Assembly (NCBI GenBank): GCA_023251335.1
Contig: JAHEZA010000078.1
Span: 1-8,367, forward strand
Reading direction: 5' to 3'
From: Chitinophagaceae bacterium
Lineage (GTDB): Bacteria > Bacteroidota > Bacteroidia > Chitinophagales > Chitinophagaceae
Length of the DNA stretch: 8,367 bases
Shown here: positions 1 to 5,427 of the stretch, in pieces
Numbering within the stretch: the stretch's first letter is position 1
Layout: each line of letters begins with the position of its first letter
Position numbers and translations under genes: made by a program
Notes under the pieces: model-generated
What the model saw: only the letters and a program-made list of their open reading frames with translations
Told to the model about the DNA's origin: nothing
Database searches by the model: none

Positions 1-875
1 GGTACCGGCTCTTCAAATTTAATTCCGTCCAATTCAAATTTATTGGAAAAATGCAATTTCTCTTTTCCATTTATCTCAAGAATAACTTCACCTTCACCTT
101 CATAAAAAGCGGTATTCACTGAATCAGCTATGCGATGATTGTCATCTTCATCAAAGTTTTTAACGACAAGCCTGTCAATTAAAACGTAAACAGTTTTATG
201 AGAAAAGAATGAAGACAAATCTTTTTCTTCTTCCAGATCTTCAATGCGGATTATTTCAGATCCTCCTTTGGAGCCGTTAGGCGCAGCCGCCAATCTTGAA
301 AAACCTTTCTGCATTAAAATATGCAATTCTTCTTTTAAGTCGCGATGGTGCAGTTGCCTGAATGCCACCAGCATTAACACTTTATCTCCAGCCTTTAAAT
401 TGTTGATAGCATTCACTACGTCAGAGACATCATCTTTTTTTACCTCTCTTCCGGATATGGGTGAGATGGTTTTACCAACTCTTGCAAAGAGAAGCCTCAA
501 ATACTCGTAGATTTCTGTCATGCTGCCCACGGTAGATCGGGGTGTTTTGGTGGTTACCTTTTGCTCAATAGCAATTGCCGGGCACAGGCCTTTGATGAAA
601 TCCACATCCGGTTTGTTCATACGAGCCATAAATTGTCTGGCGTACGCGCTCATGCTTTCTGCATAGCGTCGTTGCCCTTCTGCAAACAAAGTATCTATTG
701 TTAAGGAAGATTTGCCCGATCCGGAAACCCCAGTCACCACAACTAATTTATTTCGGGGGATTTTTACATCTATATTTTTAAGATTGTGTACCCGCGCGCC
801 TTTTATAAAAATATCCTGTGAAGGTTTAAATGAAGCTAACGCCGTTTCTCTTGAATTTTTTTTTTCTTTAGCCAT
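1..875 (-). CDS. uvrA: UvrA, excinuclease ABC subunit A (N-terminal part, cut by left edge)
   Basis: Damage-recognition ATPase of cytoplasmic nucleotide excision repair; it works as a dimer that loads UvrB on damaged DNA. Translating the minus strand from ATG at 875 gives 291 open codons to the window edge, about the first third of a usual UvrA of roughly 940 residues. Visible in order: an '[19 protein letters not shown]' start of the first ABC domain (22-40), Walker [10 protein letters not shown] (49-57), the UvrA-typical [19 protein letters not shown] (64-82), and the Q-loop area PAIAIEQK (99-106) with [23 protein letters not shown] (112-134). The UvrB-binding region follows, then FSNKFELDG (276-284), which normally leads to the first zinc module outside the window. 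The ATG at 875 is chosen because the ABC domain begins at the usual distance after it. Codons 4-7 hold a run of ten A. It is divergent from the sigma factor gene. Identity is very secure. Confidence 0.97.
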   Translation of the reverse strand, partial: MAKEKKNSRETALASFKPSQDIFIKGARVHNLKNIDVKIPRNKLVVVTGVSGSGKSSLTIDTLFAEGQRRYAESMSAYARQFMARMNKPDVDFIKGLCPAIAIEQKVTTKTPRSTVGSMTEIYEYLRLLFARVGKTISPISGREVKKDDVSDVVNAINNLKAGDKVLMLVAFRQLHHRDLKEELHILMQKGFSRLAAAPNGSKGGSEIIRIEDLEEEKDLSSFFSHKTVYVLIDRLVVKNFDEDDNHRIADSVNTAFYEGEGEVILEINGKEKLHFSNKFELDGIKFEEPV

Positions 876-884
876 GTAGTTACA

Positions 885-892
885 CAAAAATA
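885..892 (-). promoter_or_regulatory. Candidate -7 box for uvrA (TATTTTTG)
   Basis: The minus strand reads TATTTTTG, a perfect match to the Bacteroidota -7 consensus TAnnTTTG, with 9 nt between its last base and the uvrA ATG at 875. I find no TTTG-like -33 element at the usual 17-21 nt spacing, so this could be a chance match in AT-rich DNA or an activator-dependent promoter. It would make the uvrA leader extremely short. Confidence 0.35.
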
Positions 893-917
893 ATCATTCG
901 CAATCCTTTCAGGCCAG

Positions 918-935
918 CACAATAATTTTATTGTG
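918..935. promoter_or_regulatory. Perfect 18-bp inverted repeat upstream of uvrA, possible operator
   Basis: CACAATAA and TTATTGTG (918-925 and 928-935) are exact reverse complements separated by TT. The dyad lies 42 bp upstream of the uvrA start, just beyond the candidate -7 box at 885-892, where a regulator could overlap the -33 region. No T-run follows on either strand to make it a terminator. A regulator binding site is inference; I do not recognise the motif. Confidence 0.4.
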
Positions 936-969
936 TTAAAAAAAATAATTAAAAAAAATTAGCAAATTA

Positions 970-1000
970 TTTGGAAGTATAAAAAATATGCATAATCTTA
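970..1000 (+). promoter_or_regulatory. Possible promoter of the ECF sigma factor gene
   Basis: TTTG at 970-973 is followed after 19 nt by TAATCTTA at 993-1000, which matches the Bacteroidota -33/-7 pattern TTTG-N19-TAnnTTTG with two mismatches in the -7 box. An A-rich tract (938-961) lies directly upstream, as an UP-like element would. It predicts a transcript starting near 1005 and a leader of about 110 nt. The match is imperfect, so this is tentative. Confidence 0.35.
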
Positions 1001-1003
1001 GCT

Positions 1004-1084
1004 GTTCCAATTTTTCCGAAAGATTGAAAAACCTTCAGCCCACCCGCTTAAAGTTTTATACATCCCTTTCTCCTAAATTGGAAC
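1004..1084 (+). repeat. 10-bp perfect inverted repeat in the sigma factor leader
   Basis: GTTCCAATTT at 1004-1013 and AAATTGGAAC at 1075-1084 are exact reverse complements 61 nt apart, upstream of the sigma factor ATG at 1120. If transcription starts near 1005 the arms could pair and enclose most of the leader RNA; otherwise they could be two oppositely oriented protein-binding sites. Only the repeat itself is seen directly. Confidence 0.4.
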
Positions 1085-1119
1085 TTACACAACATCCTAA
1101 ACCAAAATCGTAACAGGTT

Positions 1120-1701
1120 ATGAAAACCATGAACAATTTGACCGATCAGCAATTGATCCACCTCTATCTTGATGGAGATTCAGAGGCCCTTTCAAGTCTT
1201 ATAGAACGCTATAAAGACAAAATCTACACTTCAATTTATTTACTGGTTAAGGACAAATATCTTGCCGAAGATATTTTCCAGGACGCGTTCATTAAAGTGA
1301 TTGACACTATTAATGGCGGCCGTTACACCGATGAGGGCAAATTCTTACCATGGGTAATGCGTATCGCACATAATTTGTGCGTAGATCATTTCAGGAAAGT
1401 AAAACGCAGCCCGTCCATTAAAACAAGTGACGATCACGACATTTTTGAAGTATTAAACTTTTCTGAAGCTGGAGCTGATGAAAAAATGATGCAGGGCCAG
1501 AGCCATGAAAGAGTAAGAAAAATGCTTGACATGTTACCTGAAGACCAAAAAGAAGTAATCGTGATGAGACATTACGCTGATCTTAGTTTTAAGGAAATTG
1601 CGAAACTAACCGATTGCAGTATCAACACTGCTCTTGGCCGTATGCGTTACGGTCTCATTAACCTCAGAAAAATGATGATCGAAAAACAGATTGCTTTGTA
1701 A
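1120..1701 (+). CDS. ECF-type sigma-70 family RNA polymerase sigma factor
   Basis: A 193-residue sigma factor of the two-domain extracytoplasmic-function (group 4) type, which directs RNA polymerase to a dedicated set of promoters. Region 2 spans about 27-96: YKDKIYTSIYLLVKDKYLAEDIFQDAF is the core-binding and -10 part, and FLPWVMRIAHNLCVDHFRK (75-93) is region 2.3/2.4. An acidic linker (97-128) follows. Region 4 spans about 131-185, with LPEDQKEVIVMRHY and the helix-turn-helix FKEIAKLTDCSINTALGRMR (157-176) for the -35 contact. Length is normal for the family. ATG at 1120 is used; ATG at 1129 (Met4) is an equally plausible start and loses nothing conserved. There is no anti-sigma or membrane partner gene next to it, so it may be controlled at transcription or by a distant partner. 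Very similar solitary sigma factors are widespread in Bacteroidota; the regulon cannot be read from this window. Confidence 0.93.
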   Translation: MKTMNNLTDQQLIHLYLDGDSEALSSLIERYKDKIYTSIYLLVKDKYLAEDIFQDAFIKVIDTINGGRYTDEGKFLPWVMRIAHNLCVDHFRKVKRSPSIKTSDDHDIFEVLNFSEAGADEKMMQGQSHERVRKMLDMLPEDQKEVIVMRHYADLSFKEIAKLTDCSINTALGRMRYGLINLRKMMIEKQIAL

Positions 1702-1725
1702 AACTTTACCTCTGTAGCCACAAAT

Positions 1726-1759
1726 AAAAATCCCCATCATTTTTTTGATGGGGATTTTT
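1726..1759. terminator. Strong intrinsic terminator, probably bidirectional
   Basis: AAAAATCCCCATCA (1726-1739) pairs perfectly with TGATGGGGATTTTT (1746-1759) around a six-T loop: a 14-bp stem with a CCCC/GGGG block. On the plus strand it is followed by a T-run and lies 24 nt after the sigma factor stop. On the minus strand the A-tract at its left arm becomes the U-run, so it can also stop transcripts from the convergent purQ, which ends at 1831. Confidence 0.85.
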
Positions 1760-1801
1760 TAATGTAATAGGTAAATAAAAATTGCGTTAATTTATTTGTT
1801 T

Positions 1802-1821
1802 ACTGGCCATCGATTGCCAGT
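1802..1821 (-). repeat. Small stem-loop just after purQ stop
   Basis: ACTGGC (1802-1807) and GCCAGT (1816-1821) are exact reverse complements with an 8-nt loop, starting 9 nt downstream of the purQ stop codon on the minus strand. No T-run follows, so it is not a classical terminator. It may be a 3'-end protecting hairpin before the real terminator at 1726-1759. Its role is inference. Confidence 0.35.
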
Positions 1822-1830
1822 CATAAACTT

Positions 1831-2502
1831 TTAATTTATAGAAAACAATTCTTTAAAAATTTTTTGGCCGTCTGTATTTCCCAGCATAAGATTACAAGCT
1901 CTTTCCGGATGGGGCATCATGCCGAAGACATTTCTTTCTGTGTTAGTAATTCCAGCAATGCTTTGGATAGAACCATTTGGAGAATGTTCCACATCAATTT
2001 CTCCTTTGTCATTGCAATAGCTGTAAAGTACCTGTTTATTTTTGTGAATCTCTTCCAGTTCTTTTTCTTTTGCAAAATACCGCCCTTCGCCATGCGCAAC
2101 GGGAATTTTATAAACTTTTCCCGGCTTATTTTCGCCATCTGTTAAAAAAATATTTTTGCAGGTGAATTGCCTGTGTGCATTTTGCAATAACACACCCGGA
2201 AGCAAACCGCTTTCGCAAAGAATTTGAAAGCCATTACATACCCCTAATACCTTCCCACCTTTGTTAGCAAATTCAATTGTACTTTGCATCATTGGGCTGA
2301 ATTTGGCGATGGCACCGCATCGCAGATAATCACCAAAGCTAAAACCACCCGGAAGAACAATACAATCATTGGTGTTAAACATTGAAATGTCTTTGTCTTT
2401 ATGCCATAAAGTAATTACTTCCTGGCCCAGGTCATTTTGAAGCGCATTAATCATATCTCTATCACAATTAGAACCGGGAAATACTACTACACCAAACTTC
2501 AT
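1831..2502 (-). CDS. purQ: PurQ, glutaminase subunit of phosphoribosylformylglycinamidine synthase
   Basis: A class I glutamine amidotransferase that supplies ammonia for FGAR to FGAM conversion, the fourth step of purine synthesis, together with PurL and PurS in the cytoplasm. The 223 residues match the usual PurQ length. Visible: N-terminal FGVVVFPGSNCDRD (3-16), the LPGGFSFGDYLRCGAIA block (50-66), the nucleophile elbow GVCNGFQIL with catalytic Cys89, NAHRQFTCKN, the VAHGEGR motif, and MPHPERA with the catalytic His198 and Glu200. All triad residues are present. The separate small PurQ implies the three-part PurLQS enzyme rather than the fused large PurL; purL and purS are not in this window. 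ATG 2502 fits the family start exactly. It is 39 bp downstream of the DUF6427-like gene but has its own promoter-like sequence, and it converges on the sigma factor gene. Confidence 0.97.
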   Translation of the reverse strand: MKFGVVVFPGSNCDRDMINALQNDLGQEVITLWHKDKDISMFNTNDCIVLPGGFSFGDYLRCGAIAKFSPMMQSTIEFANKGGKVLGVCNGFQILCESGLLPGVLLQNAHRQFTCKNIFLTDGENKPGKVYKIPVAHGEGRYFAKEKELEEIHKNKQVLYSYCNDKGEIDVEHSPNGSIQSIAGITNTERNVFGMMPHPERACNLMLGNTDGQKIFKELFSIN

Positions 2503-2522
2503 TTTTTTCTATTTTATAGCTG

Positions 2523-2554
2523 CAAAGGTAATCTACAAAAATTATTTAGTGAAA
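2523..2554 (-). promoter_or_regulatory. Probable purQ promoter (TTTC-N20-TACCTTTG)
   Basis: On the minus strand TACCTTTG (2523-2530) is an exact TAnnTTTG -7 box, and TTTC (2551-2554) sits 20 nt upstream as a 3-of-4 match to the TTTG -33 element. There are 20 nt between the -7 box and the purQ ATG at 2502, giving a leader of roughly 15 nt. The -33 part lies inside the last codons of the upstream membrane protein gene. No purine riboswitch-sized leader is possible from this promoter. Confidence 0.6.
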
Positions 2555-3522
2555 TACGCTAAATATAATACAAGGCCCACGACAAGCCATTGTAAAACCC
2601 GTGGTATCCAGTGACGGCGCGGATAATAGAAAACGCAGGCAATAAATGCCGACGCAGGTACGAGTGCAAACATCCATTGACCTGTTTCGTAAGTTTGATT
2701 GACAAATGGAATCGCAATTGCAATTAATAAGTAAAAGCCCAGATATCCCCAGTTTTTCCTAACCTGAACGATTTGCTTTGAAGAAACCATCTTTACAAAA
2801 AATGCACCGGTCACAGTTAATATTATGGCTAAAATAGCCCCTATATCTTCAGGTTTAATTTTTTGAATTTTAGGATAAGTAATACCAAAACCAGGTAAGC
2901 TGAAAGAATACAACGTGTTGTTGAGAAAAAGAAAAGTTGCAAGAAAATACCACGGGGTAAGTACTCCAATGAGAATGATTAACCATTCAGCTGCTTTGGG
3001 AGGACGAGTATATAAAAGCGAAAAAATAATAAGTAAGCCGAATATAATAGAGGGTAAATATAAAAATGAACAAATGCCAACAGCCATTCCTACATTAAAC
3101 AATGTCGACTTTGGATGCTGGTTGTGATTCAGATTGCTCATTTTAGAAAAGATCCATATCAATGCTGAATTGATTATTAAAGGTGCGCTCAATAAATTAC
3201 ATTCACTGAACAGGGAAGTGATAAGCAAATAAGTCATTGCAGGCAGGTAATTGGGTTTCTCAATTAGCCGCCTGTTCATAATGATCTGATTCAGATTGAC
3301 CGCTTGCGTAAATAATAGTAAGTACGCCACTATAAAATAACTAACCGGATAAAGATCGAACCATGGCTTTATCCAGCTAACCAAATTATTAAATAAGAAA
3401 CCGTGATTTTTTTGAACTGCCGGAATTGGCGGATGAAACAGCCACGCAAACTTCAAAAGTATTCCGTATACAAAAAGCAGGAAAGTGTTGAGTGGATTAT
3501 TGGCACGAAAAATTCCTGTCAC
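2542..3522 (-). CDS. DUF6427-like polytopic inner-membrane protein
   Basis: A 326-residue hydrophobic protein without a cleavable signal, with about eight to ten membrane segments (approximate positions 12-29, 60-76, 95-125 as one or two, 140-170 as two, 178-200, 226-245, 260-275, 282-299, 308-324). The start MTGIFRANNPLNTFLLF, the segment QAVNLNQIIMNRRLI (73-87) followed by KPNYLPAMTYLL, and the overall length resemble the DUF6427 family of Bacteroidota, whose function is not established. No catalytic motif is obvious. A basic patch, YPRRHWIPR (300-308), precedes the last membrane helix. ATG 3522 follows a good promoter match and places the first helix naturally. It lies between a secreted protein gene and purQ in the same orientation, but promoters on both sides argue for separate transcription. 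Family assignment is from memory of sequence character and is moderate; that it is a real membrane protein is secure. Confidence 0.8.
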   Translation of the reverse strand: MTGIFRANNPLNTFLLFVYGILLKFAWLFHPPIPAVQKNHGFLFNNLVSWIKPWFDLYPVSYFIVAYLLLFTQAVNLNQIIMNRRLIEKPNYLPAMTYLLITSLFSECNLLSAPLIINSALIWIFSKMSNLNHNQHPKSTLFNVGMAVGICSFLYLPSIIFGLLIIFSLLYTRPPKAAEWLIILIGVLTPWYFLATFLFLNNTLYSFSLPGFGITYPKIQKIKPEDIGAILAIILTVTGAFFVKMVSSKQIVQVRKNWGYLGFYLLIAIAIPFVNQTYETGQWMFALVPASAFIACVFYYPRRHWIPRVLQWLVVGLVLYLAYFTK

Positions 3523-3543
3523 AATTGATTGTTAGTTGAAAAA

Positions 3544-3573
3544 CAAAAATAAAAAATTAAACTGATTCACAAC
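3544..3573 (-). promoter_or_regulatory. Probable promoter of the DUF6427-like gene (GTTG-N18-TATTTTTG)
   Basis: On the minus strand TATTTTTG (3544-3551) is a perfect TAnnTTTG box, preceded after 18 nt by GTTG (3570-3573), matching the flavobacterial TTG-N17 to N19-TAnnTTTG pattern. There are 21 nt between the -7 box and the ATG at 3522, nearly the same geometry as purQ. It lies wholly in the 73-bp gap after the upstream gene. Confidence 0.6.
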
Positions 3574-3595
3574 ACGCATAGGCCGCGCTTAAAGA

Positions 3596-5125
3596 TTATT
3601 CATATTCAATTTTTGCAAAGCAAATGTAATTACGAAAAATGCAGGGCACAATGATTTGCGTCGCACTTACCTGTTTTCCGTACCTTAACATAAACTGGTA
3701 TCCCCTATCAAGATTTCTTAGTGGGGGATTTCGGGTTACCTTCCCCGTTTTATCAACGCTCTGATCGTTCACAATTTCAGTCCGCCGCTCAACAGTATTA
3801 AATAAGAAATGTAGTCTTCCACCCGTGAGCACCGAAGCATAAGAAAGGTAATTGTCGCTTTGATCGTCGTACTGGCTTTTATTGACAACGCTTACCCAAT
3901 CGGGCGTTCCGTTTTTGTTCAGGTTTAAAACAAGGACATTGTTGTAATAATAGCGCTGACTGTAACCATAATTATTGTTATAGTAAGGATATCCTCCGTA
4001 ATACCCGCCATACCCATAAGAATACGGAGAATACATGTAAGAATTGTAAGGAGAAAAAGTGGGATTGCCATATTGATAATCGTATCGGTTCCATGGGTCT
4101 GATCTGGAATCTGAATAGTGTCCTTCTGCAGTTATTACAAAGCCGCCGTCTTTTTTTAAAATGATGCCTGTAAGAAAAAAATCATCGAGTGCACTTTTGA
4201 GATTCTTATCAGATTTGGCCAGATTTCTAATGGAATCGCCCAACTGCAGAAACTGTTGGGTGATCATTTGATTTTTGTCTTTATCCCAAACAGCTGTGTA
4301 TAACCCCTCTATATTTCCGCGCGGTTTCGTGTAATAAAATGAATTGATCACATAATTATTATTTACATTGTCAACCTTCAATTTGATGGCATCCAAATAA
4401 TTCCCTAAGAGTTTAACACCGTTAACACTAAAGGTATCAGCATCTGGTGCTTTTATTACCAGAGCCAGGTTATTCATATAATCTCTCGAACTGGATTTAT
4501 TTCCTCTCGTGAATACAAAACTTCCGCTGTCATCAATATAAAAATCACTAAATCTATCTTGTTTATCATCAAAGTTTGTTTGAATATCAGACGCATGTAG
4601 CAATGTTAAGCTGTCGTTGAAAAGAAGTGTTGTAAAATGAAATCTACCATTATTCTTCTGAATCTTATAAACCATTATTTTCGATTTATCTTCACTATAT
4701 GTTGTATTATAAATTTTATTATCGGCCAAAAAATTGATGTGAGTAGTATCTAAAGGTATCGGGTCTGTCAATAATTTGCCCTCGCTATTCAGTTTGAATG
4801 CCATACAATACACCAGGTTCTTTTTTTGGTATTGATAAATGAGATATGCAAAATCGGGATAAACCACAAAATCGACGTTAAGCACTTTGTCGGGCATCAT
4901 GGTGAGATTGGTGCGGCCTATCAACCTCATTTCATCATCATAGGAACAAATAGCATAATCATTCCGGTTGTTTTTATAGATCAGGAAATTTTCCTTTAAT
5001 TTTCCTATAATCTGGAAATCCATTGATTTTGAATCCCCGGATTCGGGCTGCGAATAGGTAATATGCTGTGAAAAAGCTGCAGTATAAAAGATACTCAATA
5101 AAACAAATAAAAAAATGTTTTTCAT
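3596..5125 (-). CDS. Secreted protein of unknown function with a tyrosine-rich insert
   Basis: I do not recognise this 509-residue protein. It begins with a clear signal peptide: Lys2, a hydrophobic core to about residue 17 (IFLFVLLSIFYTAAF), and an Ala-Phe-Ser motif suggesting signal peptidase I cleavage after Ser19. There is no lipobox Cys, so it is predicted to be periplasmic or exported. The body alternates short hydrophobic strands with turns (FLIYKN, YAICSYDDEMRLIG, YLIYQYQ, FVFTRGN, LVLNLNKNGTPDW), which suggests a beta-rich, perhaps propeller-like, fold; this is inference. Residues 348-394 are low-complexity, with 19 tyrosines in 47 positions plus Gly, Asn, Pro and Ser, and no matching repeat elsewhere in the protein. 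The C-terminus (CFAKIEYE) does not look like a type IX secretion sorting domain. ATG 5125 is fixed by the signal peptide. It is divergent from the SDR gene, with a 19-bp palindrome 30 bp upstream of the start. Confidence 0.85.
   Translation of the reverse strand: MKNIFLFVLLSIFYTAAFSQHITYSQPESGDSKSMDFQIIGKLKENFLIYKNNRNDYAICSYDDEMRLIGRTNLTMMPDKVLNVDFVVYPDFAYLIYQYQKKNLVYCMAFKLNSEGKLLTDPIPLDTTHINFLADNKIYNTTYSEDKSKIMVYKIQKNNGRFHFTTLLFNDSLTLLHASDIQTNFDDKQDRFSDFYIDDSGSFVFTRGNKSSSRDYMNNLALVIKAPDADTFSVNGVKLLGNYLDAIKLKVDNVNNNYVINSFYYTKPRGNIEGLYTAVWDKDKNQMITQQFLQLGDSIRNLAKSDKNLKSALDDFFLTGIILKKDGGFVITAEGHYSDSRSDPWNRYDYQYGNPTFSPYNSYMYSPYSYGYGGYYGGYPYYNNNYGYSQRYYYNNVLVLNLNKNGTPDWVSVVNKSQYDDQSDNYLSYASVLTGGRLHFLFNTVERRTEIVNDQSVDKTGKVTRNPPLRNLDRGYQFMLRYGKQVSATQIIVPCIFRNYICFAKIEYE
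3944..4084 (-). repeat. Tyr/Gly/Asn-rich low-complexity coding segment
   Basis: This encodes residues 348-394 of the secreted protein. About 40 percent of residues are tyrosine, in patterns such as SPYSYGYGGYYGGYPYY. The DNA is correspondingly rich in TAT/TAC and GGA codons but shows no exact tandem repeat unit. Confidence 0.85.
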
Positions 5126-5155
5126 CGTTGATCAAAAGTTTTCTTCCGCTACTTG

Positions 5156-5174
5156 CTTACCAGAATCTGGTAAG
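5156..5174. promoter_or_regulatory. Perfect 19-bp palindrome, possible operator
   Basis: CTTACCAGA (5156-5164), a single central A, then TCTGGTAAG (5166-5174) form an exact dyad with 9-bp arms, 30 bp upstream of the secreted protein's ATG and 15 bp upstream of its near-match -7 box. This is where a dimeric regulator would overlap the -33 region. There is no following T-run, so it is not a terminator. The binding protein is unknown. Confidence 0.5.
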
Positions 5175-5401
5175 TATTTCGAGGATCGTTTGTTTAATTA
5201 TGATTTAATTGAAATGCATATTAAAATCATCTAAAGCTAATCTAATTTAGCATAAATTACCTTATCAACATCTCAAACTTTTATAAAAATTTATCTGTGA
5301 AAACATTTTTAACAAGAGGTTTCCATTCATCAGCGATTTAAAGAAATTATTTTGGATTTATCTTTTCTTTGTATAGAAAAAATCATAAGATGCAAATCAA
5401 T

Positions 5402-5409
5402 TATTTTTG
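5402..5409 (+). promoter_or_regulatory. Candidate -7 box for the SDR gene (TATTTTTG)
   Basis: A perfect TAnnTTTG match ending 18 nt before the ATG at 5428, the same spacing seen for purQ and the DUF6427-like gene. No TTTG or TTG lies at the expected -33 distance. It overlaps the alternative TTG start at 5407, so a transcript from here could not use that start, which supports ATG 5428. Confidence 0.45.
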
Positions 5410-5427
5410 AATCAAATAAAACATTTT

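Larger units (their letters stand above)
5126..5427. other. Divergent intergenic region, no gene seen
   Basis: About 300 AT-rich bases between the secreted protein gene (minus) and the SDR gene (plus). It holds a near-match -7 box for the minus gene (AACTTTTG at 5133-5140, one mismatch, no good -33), the palindrome at 5156-5174, and the -7 box for the SDR gene at 5402-5409. The middle, about 5180-5400, has frequent stops on both strands, only short AT-rich dyads, and nothing I can name. Confidence 0.6.

Noticed and set aside
1..14. Window starts with GGTACC followed by GCTCTTC, looking like cloning sites
   Set aside because: These bases read through in frame as uvrA codons (FEEPVP) in the expected family context, and another GGTACC occurs at 8058 inside the ATPase gene, so a vector remnant is not needed.
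244..510. 88-codon plus-strand open frame
   Set aside because: It lies antisense inside the well-supported uvrA coding sequence and has no recognisable protein features.
1080..1086. GGAACTT, like a sigma-E-type -35 element before the sigma factor gene
   Set aside because: No matching -10 lies at about 16 nt, the start would fall almost on the ATG, and the bases are explained as part of the 10-bp inverted repeat.
5407..5427. Seven-residue N-terminal extension of the SDR from a TTG start
   Set aside because: The TTG lies in the probable -7 box, and the family begins at the ATG directly before the nucleotide-binding strand.
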